From positions 1-64,000 of the forward strand of contig CAYNFH010000003.1 of assembly GCA_964396385.1 (NCBI GenBank): 64,000 nucleotides of DNA. The letters are read 5' to 3'. The position numbers and the translations under genes are program-made. Source of the stretch: CAYNFH01 sp964396385 (GTDB taxonomy: Bacteria; Armatimonadota; Chthonomonadetes; Chthonomonadales; CAJBBX01). Shown here piece by piece: positions 18,584 through 26,904 of the stretch. The notes beneath the pieces are model-generated. The model did no database searches, was not told the DNA's origin, and saw only the letters and a program-made list of their open reading frames with translations. Within the stretch, counting starts at the first letter, position 1. Every line of letters begins with the position of its first letter.

Positions 18584-19629
18584 CAGTACCCGTGCCCGTC
18601 CGCTTCCAGCGTGACCTTGCCCCGGAACGAGTGGAAGAGATAGGTGAAGTAGCCGATCGCCAGGACGATGGCGATGATCCACCAGGCCAGCCCTACCCGC
18701 AGCCCGATGCCTCCCGCCGCCGCGGAGAAGATGGTGAGTGAGTATGCGGGGCTCAGCGTAGACGAGAGCAGCGTAGGATACAGCCCGGCGGCCGTCGCGC
18801 CGAGCAAGCTGGCGATGAACACGCAGGAGGCCAGGAACGCCGGAAGCTCCGCCCCCCGCCGGTGGAGCACAAGCACCATCGCTAGGCTCCCGAGGATGAT
18901 CGGCACCAGGATCCAGGTCACGGGCCGCCCGCCAATATTGTGGTAGAGGCCCGGCTGCACCGCCGCCGTCCCGATGGTAGCCAGAACGAACAGCGCCACC
19001 GTGGCGCCCCAGAGCCCTGTCACGGCCGCGCGGGCCCGCGCCTGGACCTCGCCGGCCGTCTTGTAGACCAGATACAGCGCGCCGTGGCCGGCGAGCACGA
19101 CCAGCGTAAACACTCCCACCAGCACCGTGTACCAGTCCAGCACACCGGGATTGGCACCGGTGCGGAAGTCTGTAAACAGCGGCCCGTGGAAGTAGCCCTG
19201 TGCGTCCAGCGGTACGCCACGGATGACGCAGCCCAGCGCGGCGCCAAGCACGATAGCCATCAGCAGCGAGGAGAAGAAGAAGGTCCTGTCCCAGAAGCTC
19301 CGCCAGAGCGAGTCTTCTTGCAGCGACCGGAACTCGATGGAGATTCCCCTCAGCACCAGGAGCCAGAGCACCATCATCATCGGCATGTAGAAGCCGCTGA
19401 ACCCGGCCGCGTAGGCGCGAGGGAAGGTGAAAAAGAGCACGCCTCCGCTCACGATGAGCCAGACCTCGTTGCCGTCCCACACCGGGCCGATGGCCGCTAG
19501 CACCGTGCGCCGCTCGTCATCGTTCCTGGCCACGGCCAGGTGCAGGATTCCCGCGCCGAAGTCGAATCCGTCCAGCACCACGTAACCGGCCAGCATGAGG
19601 CAGAAGATGACAAACCAGAGAGATTCCAT
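18583..19629 (-). CDS. cydB: Cytochrome bd ubiquinol oxidase subunit II
   Basis: The 348-residue membrane protein has about nine transmembrane helices and the family signatures LDGFDFGAGILH (residues ~20-31), GPVWDGNEVWLIVSGGVLF and PVTWILVPIILGSL. It partners CydA in the quinol-oxidising, oxygen-reducing bd complex in the inner membrane. GGAG lies five bases before ATG 19629. It follows cydA on the minus strand with a ~70-bp gap occupied by a tandem repeat hairpin. Confidence 0.95.
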   Translation of the reverse strand: MESLWFVIFCLMLAGYVVLDGFDFGAGILHLAVARNDDERRTVLAAIGPVWDGNEVWLIVSGGVLFFTFPRAYAAGFSGFYMPMMMVLWLLVLRGISIEFRSLQEDSLWRSFWDRTFFFSSLLMAIVLGAALGCVIRGVPLDAQGYFHGPLFTDFRTGANPGVLDWYTVLVGVFTLVVLAGHGALYLVYKTAGEVQARARAAVTGLWGATVALFVLATIGTAAVQPGLYHNIGGRPVTWILVPIILGSLAMVLVLHRRGAELPAFLASCVFIASLLGATAAGLYPTLLSSTLSPAYSLTIFSAAAGGIGLRVGLAWWIIAIVLAIGYFTYLFHSFRGKVTLEADGHGY

Positions 19630-19637
19630 TTAGAACT

Positions 19638-19694
19638 CCGGTGTGGGAGTATGGGAGTATGGGCGTATGGGCGTCCCGAATCCGGCCACTCCCA
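19638..19694. repeat. GGGAGTAT octamer repeat hairpin between cydA and cydB
   Basis: GTGTGGGAGT, then GGGAGTAT/GGGCGTAT units, and a closing ACTCCCACAC form an inverted arrangement. The same unit recurs at 35370. Confidence 0.8.
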
Positions 19695-19699
19695 CACAA

Positions 19700-21052
19700 T
19701 CACATGGCAACGTGTGCCCCCTCGTCAACTCCCCCCGCCGCCACGGGGCCGCGGGCAATCTGCTGGACCATGAGAAACAGGAACAGCACGCCCATCACGA
19801 AATAGAGGCCCATGAAGCCCAATGAGGTGAACGCCACGTCACCGCCGCTCACGTAGCTGGAGGTTCCTTCTGCCGTCCGCTGCAGGCCGTACACCAGCCA
19901 CGGCTGCCGTCCCATCTCCGCCGCCAGCCAGCCGAACGAGGTGGCGAGGTACGGGAACGGAAAGGCCAGCATCAGGATCCAGAGCATGGGGCGGCTTGTA
20001 GCCAGCTTCCCGCGCCACAGCAGGAAGGCCGACGCGCCCATGATCAGGATGAAGAGGGTCCCCAGTCCCACCATGATGTGGTAGGAGTAGTAGAGCAGCT
20101 CGATGTTGTCCGGCCGCTGGTCCGGCGGGATGTCGTCGATTCCGGTCACCGTCTCTCCCAGCGAGCCGTAGGCCAGGAAGCTCAGGATGCCCGGCACAAC
20201 GATGGGGTTCTCCAGCCGGCGGTTCTGCACGTCCGGCTGCCCGATGATGGCTAGCTCCGCATGGTCCCCGGTCTGGAACTTCCCCTCCATGGCGGCCAGC
20301 GCCGATTTCTGATAGCGCGCCATCATCTTGCCGTGGAAGTCTCCCGTCGGGAACACCTGGAGCAGGCAGGCGATGAGCCCCACCGTCACACCCACCTTCA
20401 GGAACACCTGGGCATCCTCCGCGTGCCGGCCCGCCAGGGCGTAGAACGCCCCGATGGCGGCGACCACGAAGGAGGCGGTGACAACGGCCGCGCACATGTT
20501 GTGGGCGTACTGCCACAGGGCCCATGGGTTGAACAGGTATCCCCACATATCCGCAAGCTGGAGCTTCCCGCTAGTGCCCACGGCGTAGCCCACCGGGTGC
20601 TGCATGAAGGCGTCGGTGGCGATGATGAAGTAGCCGGACAGCCAGGAGCCCAGGAAGAGCATGAGGGCGGAGACCATGTGGCCGCGCGGGCCCAACCGCT
20701 TCTCCCCGAAGAGGAACAGGCCCAGGAACGCGGACTCCGCGAAGAAGGCGAACATCCCCTCCAGCGCCAGCGTGAGGCCGATGACCCCGCCCGCGTAGTC
20801 TGAGAACCGGGCCCAGTTGGTCCCGAACTGAAACTCCATGGGGATGCCAGTGACCACGCCCACGGCGAAGTTGATGCCGAAGATCCGCGCCCAGAACCGG
20901 GCCGCGTTGTGGTACCGCTCGTCGTTCTTGCGCAGGGCGATGGCCTTCATTACCACGATGAGCAGCGCCAACCCCATGGTGAGCTGGGGGAAGAGGTAGT
21001 GGTACGTAATAGTGAACGCGAACTGGAACCGGTCCCACGCCAGGGCATTCAT
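19700..21052 (-). CDS. cydA: Cytochrome bd ubiquinol oxidase subunit I
   Basis: From ATG 21052 the product is 450 residues and begins ALAWDRFQFAFTITYHYLFP, with the heme-ligand His in the first helix. GGAG lies ~11 bases upstream. Further signatures are GIPMEFQFGTNWARFSDYAG (residues ~72-91) and, later, the Q-loop region with YQKSALAAMEGKF. The Q-loop is short, as in Bacillus-type bd oxidases. It supplies the quinol site and all hemes of the bd oxidase. Confidence 0.94.
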   Translation of the reverse strand: MNALAWDRFQFAFTITYHYLFPQLTMGLALLIVVMKAIALRKNDERYHNAARFWARIFGINFAVGVVTGIPMEFQFGTNWARFSDYAGGVIGLTLALEGMFAFFAESAFLGLFLFGEKRLGPRGHMVSALMLFLGSWLSGYFIIATDAFMQHPVGYAVGTSGKLQLADMWGYLFNPWALWQYAHNMCAAVVTASFVVAAIGAFYALAGRHAEDAQVFLKVGVTVGLIACLLQVFPTGDFHGKMMARYQKSALAAMEGKFQTGDHAELAIIGQPDVQNRRLENPIVVPGILSFLAYGSLGETVTGIDDIPPDQRPDNIELLYYSYHIMVGLGTLFILIMGASAFLLWRGKLATSRPMLWILMLAFPFPYLATSFGWLAAEMGRQPWLVYGLQRTAEGTSSYVSGGDVAFTSLGFMGLYFVMGVLFLFLMVQQIARGPVAAGGVDEGAHVAM

Positions 21053-21244
21053 AGGCGGGCATACTCCTGCGGTCACACTGCTGACGGACCCAGTATGGCC
21101 CCAGTTCCCCTCCCCCGCATCCCCTCTTCGGCGGATTCGAGCCGAACGCGCGCGAAGAATACCCTGAAGTGAGTATATCTTGCGGCTGCCCGGACGGTTA
21201 GAATCGGCTTGCCTGCCGGACAGACCGGGTTTACGGAGGCACGG

Positions 21245-22927
21245 ATGAGCAGAACATGCAGAGTCCCTTCGGCCAGGATGCGGCGAACGAAGGCGCAGGA
21301 CATCCTGCCCTCTCCACACGACCACCTCTACACCGGCCACCGTCCGGTGGAGGACCGCCTCATCACCACCTTTATGCTGGCGGGAGAGGAGCTTCTGAAG
21401 CATCTCGGCGGCGCTGGGCATAAACCGCAGCAAGCGGCGCACGCTCGGCCTATGGACATGCAGAGCCCCGCCTCGTTTGAATACAGCGGCTGGCTCCTGG
21501 AGGTTGCAGACCTCGTTGCCAGGCGGCTGTCCGAGGACCCGGCGCGCGGGGAGATGCTGGAAGAGATGCTGCGCGAGCTGGGCGACGGCGCGGAGCTGCG
21601 CATGTTGTTCCAACGACGCATCGCCGACATGCCGCAGCCACATGCGCAGGACATGCAGGGCAAGCCGGTCCTCACGCGCCGCGAGGTAGACGTGCTCCGG
21701 TGCGCCGCCGAGGACCTATCGCATGAGGAGATTGGCGCGCGGCTCGGAATCGCGGTCGAAACCGTGCACACGCACTTCCGGCGGATCTATAAGAAGCTGG
21801 GCGTGCAGCGGCCCATGCAGGCCGTTGCGAGGGCGGTTGCCATGCGGTTTCTGCCGATCGAGGCGGTGGACCTCATAAGACTGGCGGCCCGGTGTTCACT
21901 CGGGAACTTTTCTGCGTTCGGTACATGGGTCAACCACGGTCCCGGTCGCTGGAACGACCGGGACCGTGGCCGGCTGAGGCAGATCGCGGCCGCGGGACTT
22001 GCGTTGTTCCTCGTGACGCACGCCGCAGCGCAGGTGACCGAGATCGAACGGGGGATCCGGCAGCGCATGGGGAACTCGCCAGCCACGCTTTGCTGCCTCT
22101 CGGGCGCAGGCGAAATCGTATGGTCGCGGTCATACCCAAAGCTGTACTCGTTCCAATCTGTAGCCATCGCGCCTACTGACTCCGCGCGGCACGGTTTCAG
22201 TTCCGGCCACCTCTATGCCATGGCGCCGACCGAGCGCCCCATTGGGCTCAACGAAGGGATCATCGTCGAGGTCGACCAGAATGGGCGATATGTACGCCAG
22301 TACCATGGCGCCCTAGAGCTCGGCAGGCGACTGACTGCCGACAGCAGCCTCGCCTTTGCCGCGGACGGACGGCTGCTGGCAACCACCGGGTTCCTGACAG
22401 ACGGATTGCTCGGCTTCACAGATGGTGGCGCTACCGTCCAGCGGATTGCGGAGGGCTGCTTCAACCAGGTCTGCCAGGACCCCTCGGGGCGCACCTATGG
22501 TGTGCAGAACAGCGGAGTTGGCTCCGTGGTCAAGGTGCTCGACCCCCTCGGACGGCTGGAGCGAACGTTCGCGAGCAGCACCGCATCGGAGACATGGTAC
22601 GGTGGCATCGCGGTGGATCCGGTGGGCCGGGTCTTCGTAAGCCGGTGCCAGGGCGAAGCGCACAGCGGCGCACCCTCTTCCGTGGACGTGTACGACTCGT
22701 CCGGAGGGTTGACGGCGACATTAACCGACTCCGCGCTCGAAGGCGGCAGGCTCTGGGCCGGAGAGGATGGACAGATCTACACGGCCTCGCAGCGACGCGG
22801 GCAGATTGTCGTAATGGACGCTTCCGGCCGCATCTGCCGGCGTATGGACGTACCCGGCCTCCTCCGGCCGTACTCCGGCTGCGTGGGAAGCGACGGGCTG
22901 CTTTACGTCTGCGGCGCGCAGACGTAG
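21245..22927 (+). CDS. LuxR-type HTH - transmembrane - beta-propeller protein (copy 1)
   Basis: From ATG 21245 (GGAGG five bases upstream) the product is 560 residues. Residues ~40-140 are helical with no known fold. Residues ~142-200 are a GerE/LuxR helix-turn-helix (VLTRREVDVLRCAAEDLSHE, then HTHFRRIYKKLGVQ). One transmembrane helix follows (~245-263, IAAAGLALFLVTHAAAQ), then ~300 residues of NHL/SMP-30-like propeller repeats (LAFAADGRLLATTGF, IAVDPVGRVFVSR, GEDGQIYTASQ). The layout predicts a cytoplasmic DNA-binding half and an extracytoplasmic sensor half. A paralogue of the same design is at 37705, and a secreted kelch protein follows here. Confidence 0.85.
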   Translation: MSRTCRVPSARMRRTKAQDILPSPHDHLYTGHRPVEDRLITTFMLAGEELLKHLGGAGHKPQQAAHARPMDMQSPASFEYSGWLLEVADLVARRLSEDPARGEMLEEMLRELGDGAELRMLFQRRIADMPQPHAQDMQGKPVLTRREVDVLRCAAEDLSHEEIGARLGIAVETVHTHFRRIYKKLGVQRPMQAVARAVAMRFLPIEAVDLIRLAARCSLGNFSAFGTWVNHGPGRWNDRDRGRLRQIAAAGLALFLVTHAAAQVTEIERGIRQRMGNSPATLCCLSGAGEIVWSRSYPKLYSFQSVAIAPTDSARHGFSSGHLYAMAPTERPIGLNEGIIVEVDQNGRYVRQYHGALELGRRLTADSSLAFAADGRLLATTGFLTDGLLGFTDGGATVQRIAEGCFNQVCQDPSGRTYGVQNSGVGSVVKVLDPLGRLERTFASSTASETWYGGIAVDPVGRVFVSRCQGEAHSGAPSSVDVYDSSGGLTATLTDSALEGGRLWAGEDGQIYTASQRRGQIVVMDASGRICRRMDVPGLLRPYSGCVGSDGLLYVCGAQT

Positions 22928-23070
22928 GCTCCGATATCGCCACGCCAATTTCACGCGCAAGGCATCGGGCGACTGCTTTAGGTGGCAATAGTAGCAACAG
23001 AGGCGACGATGACGGCCGAAACGTGCCGGAGCCTGTCCGGTACGGGACTTCCATCGAAAAGGAGAGACAG

Positions 23071-24045
23071 ATGAGGCGGAACAGAACAACTTGCAGAACC
23101 GTGGTAGCCCTATTCGCCACTCTGCTCGCGGCCGGGGCGGTGCCGGCGGCAGGGCAGGGGCATTGGGGCCTAGCACCCATGCAGACGGCGAGGGAGTTCC
23201 TGGGCGCGGCGACGGGAGGTGACGGGCTGATCTATGCGGTGGGCGGCGGGAATACAACATCCGGGACCACCGCAACCGTCGAGGCCTACGATCCCGTCGC
23301 GGACAGTTGGCATTTTGTCGCCCCAATGTCCCGTTCGCGGTACGACCTGGCGGTTGTCGGAGGCCCGGACGGCCGCATCTATGCGATTGGCGGCGAGACC
23401 TTCGAGGGCGGCCGTCGCGTCCTCAACACCAATGAGGCCTACGATCCGGCCACAGGCAGCTGGACGACCCTCTCTCCCATGCCGACTGCGCGGCGCGGTC
23501 TTGGGGGCGCTGTGGGATCGGATGGCCGGATCTACGCTATCGGCGGGGCCGACGGTGTTCACCCGCCGATGAATACAGTCGAAGCCTACGATCCCGCCTC
23601 GGACACGTGGGCCCAGGTCTCGCCCATGCCGACAGCCAGGGAAGAAATGGGCGTGACTGCCGGCGCGGACGGCCGCATCTACGTCATCGGCGGCACGCAG
23701 CAAGGGGCTCCCCTAAGTCGCCTGAACGCGGCGGAGGTCTACGATCCGAGCGTGGACTCCTGGACCACTCTGACGCCCATGCCGACTCGCCGGCGCGGAC
23801 TGGCGGCGGCCACGGATTCGGCCGGGCGCATCTACGCCATCGGCGGTGAGGTCGCGGACCATATCGAATCGGGTCTCGTGGAGATCTACGACCCCGTAGC
23901 CGGCCAATGGAGCACCGGTCCTTCCATGCCCACCGCGCGGTTGGCTCTGGCGGCTACGACGGCGCTAGACGGCCGCATATTCGCCCTGGGGGGCTGGAGC
24001 GGCGCCGCCGATCTGACGACTGTGGAGGCATTCACGCCGCAGTAG
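23071..24045 (+). CDS. Secreted kelch-repeat beta-propeller protein
   Basis: AAAGGAGA precedes ATG 23071. The 324-residue product has a signal peptide (VVALFATLLAAGAVPAAGQG) and six kelch motifs, each with GRIYAIGG and VEAYDP..W....PMPT. They cover the whole mature protein and would close one propeller. There is no catalytic residue or anchor. It lies 143 bp after the HTH-TM-propeller gene, in the same order as the RCC1 protein at the second locus. That suggests a functional pair, perhaps a ligand or partner of the receptor's outer propeller. Confidence 0.9.
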   Translation: MRRNRTTCRTVVALFATLLAAGAVPAAGQGHWGLAPMQTAREFLGAATGGDGLIYAVGGGNTTSGTTATVEAYDPVADSWHFVAPMSRSRYDLAVVGGPDGRIYAIGGETFEGGRRVLNTNEAYDPATGSWTTLSPMPTARRGLGGAVGSDGRIYAIGGADGVHPPMNTVEAYDPASDTWAQVSPMPTAREEMGVTAGADGRIYVIGGTQQGAPLSRLNAAEVYDPSVDSWTTLTPMPTRRRGLAAATDSAGRIYAIGGEVADHIESGLVEIYDPVAGQWSTGPSMPTARLALAATTALDGRIFALGGWSGAADLTTVEAFTPQ

Positions 24046-24087
24046 AGGGACCTCCCGCCCGGCGCCCCCCGGCCATGCTGAAGACGG

Positions 24088-24121
24088 GGCTACCTTCTTG
24101 CCGGCTTACAAGGAAGTAGCC
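24088..24121. terminator. Hairpin between convergent genes
   Basis: GGCTACCTTCTTG and CAAGGAAGTAGCC pair imperfectly around an 8-nt loop, followed by ACTCTTTA. It probably terminates the kelch transcript. Confidence 0.45.
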
Positions 24122-24140
24122 ACTCTTTAGCGGGCTTGAG

Positions 24141-24788
24141 TCACTCCAGGTCCGGGAGGGACTCGCGGGACAGGAGGAGGCGGATGGAGCGGGCCCGGCC
24201 GCGAGTACGCGCGATGAATCCGTTCTCCTCCAGCGTGACAACCATCTGATGCGCGGAGGGCGCCGAGACGCCGAAGTAGCGCGCCATCTCCGCTTCGGCG
24301 GGCGGCGTACCGTGCAGCTTGGTGTAGTAGTGGATGAAGGCAAGATACTGCCCTTGCTTCCGCGTATAGGCCGGACGTGGGGCCGGCACGGGATGGCCCA
24401 TCAAGCTGGCATTTACCTCTGATAGGATTCTCGTCAGCTCCGTATTTTCTGGCGGTGGCGCCGTCCGCTTCCGCGACTTGGCTGCGGGCCTGGAGACCTG
24501 CTTGGACAAGCCCTTGAGGCGACGGTCGGTCGCTTCCAGGTCGAACCTCTCCGGGTCAAAGGAGCCGCCGATCCACTCCCGCATGTCCTTGTGGTCCGGG
24601 TGATTGGGATTGGACATGGCCTCCAGAAACTCCAGGTATCCCCACGTGCCTCCGCAGTCCTCCGGCGGACAGGCTCTCTCGCCCGCTAGGCAGCGGGGGT
24701 ACACGGCTCCCGGCTCGGCTGGGAGGACCTTCTCCAGCAGCACTTCGTGCTCCCAGCTATCGCCAAAGTCGTACTCGTAGATGCACTT
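24141..24788 (-). pseudogene. 5'-truncated pRiA4b ORF-3-like protein with LexA-like wHTH
   Basis: The frame upstream of 24788 is closed by TAG at 24789-24791, directly followed by KCIYEYDFGDSWEHEVLLEK, the middle of the pRiA4b ORF-3 domain. The domain continues (CLAGERACPPEDCGG, then WIGGSFDPERFDLE) and ends in a winged-helix segment (KQGQYLAFIHYYTKLHGTPP, then VVTLEENGFIARTRGRARSI) resembling the LexA N-terminal DNA-binding domain. No ATG lies before the conserved core, so the first ~50-60 residues of a normal gene are missing. GTG 24743 could still allow a shortened product. Confidence 0.65.
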
Positions 24789-24869
24789 CTACTTCTCCTG
24801 ATGGGCGGTTTGATTCGCCTCAGCGTGATCTTGAGCTGGTATATCCGCGTATCCATCGGGCTCACTCTC

Positions 24870-25418
24870 TTAAGGCTGGGCGTCTCCCGGATTCAGCCAG
24901 AGCGGCTCATCGCCGGCGGTAGCGGCGTCGATTACAGGAAAGAGATAGGAGTAGGCGACGCGCCAGCGCTGGCCGCTGCTGGTGAGGACGGTGGCCGTCT
25001 TTGGGTTAAGGCTCAGGATGCGGCCGTACACCTCCCGGTTCTGCCGGTCCCGGAATCCTACCTGATCGCCCACCTTCCAACTGAATGGCCCTGGCGCGGG
25101 CCGGGGAGAATCGGGTGGAGGTGCAACGTCGCCGGCATCCAGGCTTACCGCGCTGAAGAGGATGGACCAGCGCTGTTGGTCGTGCACGTTCTCAACCAGC
25201 AGACGCGTCCGCTTCAGCTCAATAACGGTCGCTTCCACCAGACGGTACTCCGCCTCGTCGAAGTACCGGACGCGCATTCCGGGCCGGAGCCGGGCGCGGA
25301 CCTGCTCTATCCGCTCCGGATCGTCCAGCAGGCGCGAGATGGCGGCCCGCAGTGTGTATAGCTCAAACAGCGAGGCGGGGGCTACCTCCGTGATGACGCG
25401 CTGGTAGTCTAGGGCCAC
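24870..25418 (-). CDS. Hypothetical protein with SH3/KOW-like segments
   Basis: The 182-residue protein starts at GTG 25418 with GGAGGAG upstream. The N-terminal ~45 residues are helical (VAPASLFELYTLRAAISRLL). Two beta-barrel-like segments follow: RPGMRVRYFDEAEYRLVEAT and WKVGDQVGFRDRQNREVYGR, each with the hydrophobic-glycine pattern of KOW/SH3-like nucleic-acid or protein-binding folds. I know no family name for the whole. It is cytoplasmic. Confidence 0.7.
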   Translation of the reverse strand: MALDYQRVITEVAPASLFELYTLRAAISRLLDDPERIEQVRARLRPGMRVRYFDEAEYRLVEATVIELKRTRLLVENVHDQQRWSILFSAVSLDAGDVAPPPDSPRPAPGPFSWKVGDQVGFRDRQNREVYGRILSLNPKTATVLTSSGQRWRVAYSYLFPVIDAATAGDEPLWLNPGDAQP

Positions 25419-25653
25419 ACGTTCTCCTCCCGAAAACCGCCGGTGCGCGGTGTGAATCTCCCCGCAAAAATACTCGAGCCGGCTTGGAACACTCCGGCCG
25501 CTTCGGCAGACAAACAGATGTACTCCTTCGGGGGTTCATCTCCTGCCGGTGTCGTTCAGGCGGAGTGCGGCGCCGGCAGGGGATTTCGACCCCGACAATC
25601 TGATTGCCGATACGGGCAGAAGGACTGGCAGAATCGGTCCTTCGATCGTCCTG

Positions 25654-25682
25654 GGAGGGCTGCTCACGCAGAGCAGCCCTCC
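25654..25682. terminator. Strong hairpin in the 25419-25784 gap
   Basis: GGAGGGCTGCT (25654-25664) pairs with AGCAGCCCTCC (25672-25682) around a 7-nt loop. It lies ~100 bp past the NagB-like gene stop. No U-tract follows on either strand. Nothing else convincing is seen in this 366-bp gap apart from the promoter region expected before GTG 25418 and a small CCTCTCCGGGAGAGG palindrome near 25765. Confidence 0.55.
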
Positions 25683-25784
25683 TTCGCGTGTGGACTCCCG
25701 CGAGGATAAGGAGAAGCAGACCCAGAAGGTCGAGGTCACCGGCGACCCGGCCCTCAGCGAACCCTCTCCGGGAGAGGAAGGGGG

Positions 25785-26714
25785 TTAGTGCATCTCGGCT
25801 TCGGTGGTGCCGATAGCGTTGCGATAGAAGCTGAACCGCACGTCCGGGTGGTGCGCCAGGAGCGACATCGGCACCGAGGAGTCCGCGATTCCCTTCGAGA
25901 TCATGAGCGTGGTCAGCCGCATGCCGAACGGATTGTCGTGCGTGCCGGGATGCCAGATGGAAACGCGCTCCGCCAGCCAGGTCTGCTTCGGCCCTACCGT
26001 GATGGCGTGGGTCGGCACCAGCGGGATATTACCCCCGCCGGACGTGCGGGCGTTCTGGATAAGCGTCAGCGGGTGGAGCTCCACAACACGCGTGCCGAGT
26101 GCGCGGTACTCCTCCGGCGTGGGCGGTGCGTCCCGGTACGCGCCCTCGCGGCGCACGGGGTCATTGAACGCCCAGTGCTTCACCTCGCCCTGCCCGCCCT
26201 GCATCACCGCGCAGCGCACTCCATTCCAGCTCGCCTCGTAGCGCGAAGGCTCGGCCGCGGGGAAGTGGATGTTCTGCGCCGGCATCGCCAGCTCCGGCCG
26301 GATGCGGCGGAAGCAGAGGTCCAGGTCCGCCTTGGCGAAGGAGAGCGGATGCTCCGCCCCCACCTCGCGGCCGTCCAGGCACCACTCGTCCATGCCCCAG
26401 AAGTGCGCGCTCTTCAGGCAGAGGTCCAGGTCGTTCACCAGCCGCGCGACCAGCGGGAGCTGCTCCGTGGGGCCGATGGGCCCGCAGATGCCCACCGGAT
26501 TGTCCGGCGTCGACTGCTTCCACGCGTTCACGTACTCCAGCGCCTCCGCCAAGTAGAACTCTTCCAGCGTGTCGTACAGAACAACGGAGAAGCCGGGGCG
26601 GCTCAAGTCCTGCAGGTCCTCCGCCGTCAGCGCGGCGGCGTCCTTCAAGAGCTCCGGCTCCAGCGTCGTATAGTCCCACCAGTCGGGCGCGATTTTGCTC
26701 TGTGGACGGCTCAT
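25785..26714 (-). CDS. NagB/6-phosphogluconolactonase-family sugar-phosphate isomerase
   Basis: The 309-residue product starts at ATG 26714 (MSRPQSKIAPDWW). Family features are GICGPIGPTEQLPLVARLV (phosphate-binding loop, residues ~78-96), HFWGMDEWCLDG (catalytic Asp/Glu region, ~108-119), HPLSFAKADL and TVGPKQTWLAERV (~243-255). It probably interconverts an amino-sugar or sugar phosphate, and the exact substrate is unclear because the N-terminus is longer than in E. coli NagB. The region upstream is a heptamer repeat, and no strong ribosome binding site is present. Confidence 0.78.
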   Translation of the reverse strand: MSRPQSKIAPDWWDYTTLEPELLKDAAALTAEDLQDLSRPGFSVVLYDTLEEFYLAEALEYVNAWKQSTPDNPVGICGPIGPTEQLPLVARLVNDLDLCLKSAHFWGMDEWCLDGREVGAEHPLSFAKADLDLCFRRIRPELAMPAQNIHFPAAEPSRYEASWNGVRCAVMQGGQGEVKHWAFNDPVRREGAYRDAPPTPEEYRALGTRVVELHPLTLIQNARTSGGGNIPLVPTHAITVGPKQTWLAERVSIWHPGTHDNPFGMRLTTLMISKGIADSSVPMSLLAHHPDVRFSFYRNAIGTTEAEMH

Positions 26715-26742
26715 GTTCGGTTCTTCGATTCTCGGTTTTCGA
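26715..26742. repeat. Heptamer repeat CGAxAAx upstream of nagB-like gene
   Basis: Read on the minus strand: CGAAAAC-CGAGAAT-CGAAGAA-CCGAAC, directly abutting the ATG at 26714. Confidence 0.65.
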
Positions 26743-26793
26743 GATACGTGCGCCTCGAGATTCCAGGGGGTTAGACGGGGCTCCTGCCTTCTG

Positions 26794-26822
26794 TTGACAC
26801 GAACGGGCCGGGTCACTATAAT
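26794..26822 (+). promoter_or_regulatory. Consensus sigma-70 promoter
   Basis: TTGACA (26794-26799), a 17-bp spacer, and TATAAT (26817-26822) match the consensus perfectly. Transcription would start near 26829, giving a ~75-nt leader to the Ig-like secreted protein. Confidence 0.85.
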
Positions 26823-26904
26823 GCCGCTACGAACTTCCGCCTCCGCGATCTGCCGTTCGACCTCATTGCCCGGATTCCGCGGGAACCGGACTCGGAGAGC
26901 ACCG

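Noticed and set aside
21245..22927. A LuxR quorum-sensing receptor or a NarL response regulator
   Set aside because: Neither an autoinducer-binding nor a receiver domain is present; the HTH is internal and followed by a transmembrane helix.
25443..25709. A short plus-strand gene in the 25.4-25.8 kb gap
   Set aside because: It runs through a perfect hairpin, has no motifs and an unusual composition; more likely untranslated.
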